Part shown: positions 58,200-64,000 of the stretch, one piece after another
Layout: every line of letters begins with the position of its first letter
Position numbering within the stretch: the first letter of the stretch is position 1
The notes under the pieces: model-generated
Seen by the model: only the letters and a program-made list of their open reading frames with translations
Told to the model about the DNA's origin: nothing
Databases searched by the model: none
Translations under genes and position numbers: made by a program
NCBI GenBank assembly: GCA_947579605.1
Contig: OX388307.1
Location: 29,675,237-29,739,236, forward strand
From: Athripsodes cinereus
Lineage: Eukaryota > Arthropoda > Insecta > Trichoptera > Leptoceridae
Direction: 5' to 3'
DNA: 64,000 nucleotides

Positions 58200-58777
58200 T
58201 ATTATGACGTTCTACGTCTCGTAGGTGCTTAATCGGCACTGGTCGTTTATAGGCACGTAGGTGCTGATGCACCACAACACAATATAATGAAATTTCATCA
58301 TCTGAAAATGTGATCAATGGTTGCAAGTTTTTATAGCGGGCATAAGTTTTTTGACACTTGCCTTTATCATAACACGAATAGACTAAAGTTTTATTTACAC
58401 ATTTCTATTTTCAACAACTCGAGTTTTGTAAAATAAAACGAGAATGTCATTCACGTGAATTTTATTATTTTTTAAGTAATTATGTATATGTATTTAGAAC
58501 ATATGTATATATCTACTATATTTTTTGATACATTAAAAAACCCATTAACGTTGATTTCGTATAAAATGCGCTCCGTATATTTCAATTTAATTTTAAAACG
58601 AATTAAGTACATAGAAACAAAAAGTACATCAACCTTCATTCCGTTTTTTATAGATAGGTATATGTCGTTACTAGCTATAACTATCATCCTCATGTATCGA
58701 AAAACTTTTAAATTAATGCAATTAAGTTTCGTAATCCATCTGCACTAGTTTTGGCAATACTACAGGAAGGAACAGCA

Positions 58778-59040
58778 TATAATAAATAAATAAAAAGTAA
58801 CATAAAATTTCATTAATATAATTCAATATACAGAGGGCGAGTTTATAGCTAGATTACGATGCCTTCCAGCTAACTCAGTTATCCAACTTTTCTTCTTTGT
58901 ATGTGTTATCAGACCTGCGACGATGGCGATCACCACGGCGAAAACTTCGCGGTCCTCTGTTGTCCTGAATAACTCCTCTACTCCTGTTGTTCCAGTCCAA
59001 CTGATCATATGGGTAGCCATGATATTTTTGTCCTTTTAGG
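58778..59040 (-). mobile_element. RTE-like LINE 3' fragment with R2-type tail
   Basis: On the minus strand: SWTGTTGVEELFRTTEDREV, FAVVIAIVAGLI, then further down ATATACAGAGGGCGAGTTTA-type R2 sequence and an ATAAATAAATA tail at 58780. The coding piece matches the end of the other RTE tails, but is more diverged. Confidence 0.7.
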
Positions 59041-60200
59041 TCATCTTCGTCCTTCTGTTTATCCCTCTATTGCCTATTGATGTTATGCTCTATTCCCTCT
59101 ATCAGACAAAAAACAACATTTATAAAATATCATTATCGAGAAACACGCTCAATGCACGTTTGAGTAGGTGATTAGGAAGCATAGACTAATATAGATTAGA
59201 AACTCACACGAAAAATTCGTAAGAGTCCAATTGAGACAAGGGCTCAAAATAATTTCATATCAGTCTCATAGAAATCAGTCTAAGGAACGAAAAATTGGTA
59301 ATGAATCGTGGGTTCATAATAATATTAAACAAATATCAGTCTCAGTCAAATCAGTCTAAAAACTTACTTACTTGACATTATTGTTTTATTGTAGGGGTCC
59401 TTTGATGACTTAGTCAGATATCAAGGATGTATAAAACTTATGTATAAGAATCTTAATGTTATGGAGTAAAACATAAAACGTTTATTGTCTTGTTAATTTT
59501 GCTTTGTGTATGAATATTAATACTCTGTTACTAGTTTATGATTTAAGTCGATGTTAAAAGAACTCATTTTTCTGTTACTTGTTAGATATATTCTTCAAAG
59601 GTGCATATACATATTAACAAATGTTCATATGAACAAATTGAAATATTTTTTGAGATTTCATTAGGTATATGAAAGTCTCATATAGATTCTACGAGAGCAT
59701 TTTACATAATTAATTAAGTATATTATCGTTTTAAAGCGTTCCCCTTTTAAGAGAATATTTAATAAAAAACATAATAAATTTTTACATTTTTTTTATTTAT
59801 GTATACAAAGTTCATATTTAGTAATCACAATCAAAGTATGAGCTATCTTATAAATCTTTATTCTGTCCATACATATGGATATGTATCCTAAAATATAACC
59901 TTAATTAGATAAAAAAGAGGAAAAGAAATAACCCCAATACAGTACCTTACCCTTATGATATGTTCTGGACAACAAAATGTAACACATACTTTTTTCAAAT
60001 TAAATTAATCTGGGTTTGTAATAAGCTCAAAAACATCCACAAACATTCTTTCAGTAGGCAATATGCTTGTATCGTGCAGGTGAAATAAGTTTGTAGCAAT
60101 GAGAATCATTGTAGCCTTAGTCTACCGACCATCTTAGTAAATTATATTTTCTATGTAATGACCAATTTATAAAGTTTTTAGTGAGACAGTGTCTGAATAG
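59041..60200. other. AT-rich stretch, nothing recognised
   Basis: Only short repeats such as two GAAATCAGTCTAA-type phrases (59270-59360) are visible. Confidence 0.4.
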
Positions 60201-60204
60201 GTTA

Positions 60205-60265
60205 TTAGATAAATGCAGTCGGTTCGTTGGCTACCCCACTTATCGGAGATGTTGTAATGGGATGG
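60205..60265 (+). repeat. R1 repeat, short piece
   Basis: TTCGTTGGCTACCCCACTTA, TCGGAGATGTTGTAATGGGA: the 3' part of the family only. Confidence 0.6.
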
Positions 60266-62990
60266 AAAGTAATCTAAATTTTGTATGGATTTCACAATTT
60301 TTTCCAAATTATTTTTTTTTTAAAAATCTCGTTATTTTAGAGGTTGGTACAAAAACTAGTTGATTGTTTATGGTGTTTTTTTGTCAGTTTGATAATTATA
60401 ACAGAGCTTAAAGCTAGTATGTATATTCCATAACAGTTTTTTTTTTATAATTAAACTCATAAATCTCTGCTCCAAGTATCGTTTATTTAAGATTAAAAGG
60501 ACATAGGGAGTTGGTGTTCCAAATCAAAATCAAAAACTTACAAAGGGTATAGGTTTCTCAAATCTTATCTACCACGTGGCACTATCTAAAATCTTTAAAA
60601 AAGTCTGTAAATATTCTGTAAAAAAGGCTATAACATTCAACTTGCATAATCGAAGTGTTAAGTTCAATTCTTAACTGGACCACGAGTAATGATTATCGTA
60701 ATATAGATACCGAATGTTTCAGAAGAATTAAGACAGTAAGGTTGGTTTCTGACACCTATATATTGAGAAGTTTAATAACATGCTCTAATTTAAATGTAGT
60801 ACAGTACAAATGTACAAACCCTGTTATATTTTTAGCGTGACACTTTTTTACCTGTAGTCAATCAAATCGACAACGATGTCCGTAGAGTTCACATGGAGTA
60901 TATTGTATTTTTTTCACCAGCTTAAATTAAGTAATAAATTTACAATTTATTATTTACCGACGTGACCAACTTTATAATAAAATGTTATTAAATATTTGGT
61001 TCGATACTATATAACAGAATCCACCTGTATCTACAACACAATGACATAAGCCATAAGGGGATAGTCAGTAGATGAAATCTTTTTTTATTTATTTTATAAT
61101 AAAGTTCATTATGTTATCCATCCATACACGATATACCATACTATTGGTCTTATAGAACAAGAAATAATTAGCAATATTTAATTCCATGTCACAAACTGCA
61201 TAAAATAAATATTCAGTACTGAAACTCTGTTTTGGATGTTATTTGTTTGCCATTTCTCCGGAGAGTGTCATTTATGTTATTTCTAGGTGATGTTTTTGCC
61301 AATTGATGATCATTCCCTGAGAAAGTACGTATTAAAGTTACAAAATAATGTACTTATATGTATTGTTACAATTTAGAATAATCCTTCCAAGTAATTTAGC
61401 TACCCAAGTCATGTCATATTGTCATTTCGAACAATTCAACTACAGACTCTTGACATCTCTATTCTCTTTTTCCCAAGACCATCCCCTCGTTTCTTGATAT
61501 CTCTTTTGTTTAAATTTGACGAAGTTGACACTTTGTTGTTCTTGTTAGTACTATGTCAATACAAAAACATCCACTATTACAAGTCAAATTTAAGGATAAA
61601 TCACTCATACAAAATACACAAAAATACATTTTAATAGGATTGGGCTAATTTTTAAGGGTAAAAATACCTACATAATCTTATTCATACTATAAGCGTCCAA
61701 TATAATACAGCAATTTCTATACATATTATGTTATTGTTTAAGATCATGATCAAGATCAAGATCATTGTGAATTATAAAGAGATTTTCGTAGACTGTGGAA
61801 TTGTGGACGGTCCACCTAAACCGTACTAGTGAAAATCTCTATATGAATATAGATCAAAATCTTTATATTATTCTGAGTTCAAACTCTTAAAGGGAAGAAT
61901 TTCAGTGGCCGACAATGTAAAAAAAAGCACAATTTCAAACATCTCTGTTTCAGTTCGAATAAGATCGTTGCTTAACGTCATAGAAACTTATGTGCTGAAG
62001 GAAAAAGTACTGGTTGATTACTTTTTTCCATGGAGCACCCAACTAAGAATTTGTTTCCCACTTTCTTGTAAGTTTTCGAGTGTTCTGTAAAAGGCAGGCA
62101 AAAAATTGGATTGATTAAGGTCTCAAACAGGTTCATTGGAAAAGAAGATGTATGTCAGAGTACCTATGCAAGTCTAAACTGAGTGGTCCGTCTAATATTG
62201 ACTTCAAATTAGAGCATGAGTACATAGTTCTATTATATTACACTTTTTTTACCGTCCTAACATGTAGGTATGTAGTATTTTTTAAGGAAATATTAATATT
62301 TCTTTGTGTAGACAGATACTTACTGTTGTATTCAGAAATTATCTTTATCTTAAACAGTAGGTTATTTAACTACAAGTTCACATTCTTTTTCTACTAGGCT
62401 GTATCTTTGTAATGCTCCACAACATTGCATATATTTGATCTTACTATAGATGTTTGCCAAGAGAGATCTATTGTTTTAATTCAGTTTACCATACATATAA
62501 TATACCTGCGGTTTAATTTCGTAAATATCGTATTTCTTTCTCATGGGTACCATATTTCTTTCGCAGATTTCGGTAATAACTACATACCCAGGTAAGTACA
62601 TGATTCTAAAAAAAATCAGGAACACGTTTAATGTTGTTGATATTAACAATCAGTAGTTATTAATTCAATTCATTTCAACCGTAATATATAAATAAGTGCT
62701 TTTCCTTTATCATTATTTCTTTAGAAATTTAATATTCCTTAAAAGAGGTAAGCAAGTAGGGTAAGTAATACAGAGTAATATTACAGTATTTTGTATTATT
62801 ATTATTTCTTAGAAATATGTTGTAGGGAAGACAATGTGTCTATTGTTTCAGAGAGTTAATTAGTGAAATCATATCAATAAAAATTAATTTCCATCCATAA
62901 GTGCATATCTAGGGTTAGTTGGAAGATATCGCTATCTAGCGATAAATTTGCTATATGTACTAGCCAAATATTATTATTATTAATCGATTT
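60266..62990. other. AT-rich stretch, nothing firm
   Basis: No gene. A short TTTTCGAGTGTTCTGTAAAA-GGCAGG piece at 62075-62098 matches the outer end of R1 (also at 44780 and 37110). R2-like head sequence occurs at 62912-62960. Confidence 0.4.
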
Positions 62991-62993
62991 ACA

Positions 62994-63480
62994 ATGAACA
63001 GACTGGAAGCATTTGAAATGTGGCTCCATCGCCGTATGCTCAGAATTCCCTGGACCGACATGGTTACCAATACCGAAGTCCTGAGGCGAGCTAGAGTTGA
63101 CAGGGAGCTGTTATCAATCATCAAGGTTCGGAAGGTTTCACATCTGGGTCATGTTCTGCGTGGAGAAAAATACCACTTTCTCCTCCAAGGGGAAAATTGA
63201 GGGACGCCGAGGTCCCGGTAGGAGACAGATGTCCTGGCTGCGAAACATAAAGGAGTGGACCGGCATCCGAAGTGTGGAAGAGCTGTTCCGAGCAGCGCAG
63301 GACAGGGACAAGTTCGCCGAGGTGATCGCCAACGTTGGGGGGACCCGACAAGGCACTTGAAGAAGAAGAAGAATCGATTTTTGTTAACTATTAGAACTGT
63401 TATTATGTATTAATTGATATTATGTATTATTATGTATTGTATAAAGGCTTATGCCGTCTATTGATTAATAAATAAATAAA
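62994..63480 (+). mobile_element. RTE-like LINE 3' end, best-preserved coding copy
   Basis: Two overlapping frames (62994-63200 and 63097-63360) together cover the C-terminus: RLEAFEMWLHRRMLRIPWTD, EVLRRARVDRELLS, HLGHVLRGEKYHFLLQG, then after a one-base frame change EGRRGPGRRQMSWLRNIKEW, VEELFRAAQDRDKFAEVIAN and VGGTRQGT. The break lies near 63185. A (GAAGAA) tail and an AATAAATAAATAAAT end follow. The LEAFEMWxxRRMLRIxWTD motif is characteristic of RTE-type ORF2 ends. Confidence 0.88.
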
Positions 63481-63584
63481 TAAAAAAATGTATGTTGAGC
63501 TGTATAACTGATTATTATATTATACTTTGTAATGATTGATGTTATAACCAATGTCCAGCAAAAAATAAAACAAATAAATAAGTG

Positions 63585-63775
63585 GGTAAGCCAGCAGACT
63601 TACTGAATGTAATAAACAAACAGATCGTCCTATTTACGCTGGTAAAAAATAGGATATTCGGGATAGGTGGTATCCCTGAACGCTGAATTGTAGATTTCAG
63701 TTGTCTTGTACGAGAGGTTTTACGAACACCTCTGCCTTTGACAGAACACTCGAAAATTCACAGAAACGATTGGAA
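63585..63775 (-). repeat. R1 repeat, long copy
   Basis: GTGGGTAAGCCAGCAGACTT, AATGTAATAAACAAACAGAT, GATATTCGGGATAGGTGGTA, then TCTGCCTTTGACAGAACACT and CGAAAATT: the full inverse order, as in the 36955-37140 copy. Confidence 0.7.
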
Positions 63776-64000
63776 GGCCTATTCCTTGCTGGGTACTCCA
63801 TGGATCCTTAGCCGGCCTTACAATATTATCTTACATACTGTGCGCTAACTGATGTCATCAAAACAAGACAAAAAAAGATACAGCTGCCGACAAAAATTTT
63901 ACCTGGAATCTTAATCTAGTATTTCATAAACATCAAATTGTTGGCTGAAAATACGTTGTCTGTAACCTCAAAAAGTATTTAATACCATTAAAAAAGTGTT

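Overview
This is a eukaryotic, AT-rich insect window, most likely from a moth or butterfly. The evidence is short exons with GT-AG introns, a very high load of interspersed repeats, and retroelement relics and AAATAA-tailed repeats of types that are common in Lepidoptera. The species assignment is inference. There are no bacterial-type operons, ribosome binding sites or CRISPR arrays.

Region by region: 1-2411 (minus strand) holds the 5' end of a multi-exon gene for a Ser/Pro/Thr-rich, probably disordered nuclear protein; it runs off the left edge and I could not name it. 4395-7151 (plus strand) is a complete three-exon B9D1 gene (MKS/B9 ciliary transition-zone protein), divergent from the first gene. 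Its second intron is filled with duplicated blocks and a LINE insertion with clear target duplications. From 7.3 kb to the right edge I see no convincing host gene. The rest is a transposon landscape: hAT-type MITEs (11.07, 14.13, 16.29, 25.75, 27.65, 29.64 kb), TTAA-flanked elements (15.16 and 37.14 kb), elements with CTG target duplications (16.2, 18.0/20.7, 49.6 kb), an element with TA (or ATT) target duplications (57.47 kb), a pogo-like DNA transposon with a nearly intact DDD transposase and a PHD finger (18005-20665), relics of at least four kinds of non-LTR retrotransposon (RTE-like, Jockey/CR1-like, R4/Dong-like and one with a GATA-type tail), and tRNA-derived SINE pieces.

Several insertions are nested, and the pre-insertion sites can be read: a hAT element inside a CTG-type MITE; the pogo element inside the terminal repeat of a second member of that MITE family; a fold-back element inside an RTE fragment; a hAT MITE inside a LINE fragment. 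Four tandem arrays stand out: a 13-bp array that looks like an expanded LINE tail (21.6 kb), a 63-bp minisatellite open in several frames on both strands (29.0 kb), a 96-bp array of 11 copies coupled to a hairpin-forming element (49.9 kb), and a 32-bp triplet (44.5 kb).

The most useful items for follow-up are the pogo-PHD transposon with its subterminal repeats and a reading-frame break in an A9 run, the hairpin plus 96-bp array element that recurs at three places, and two copies of a hAT MITE that differ only by a 3-bp indel.
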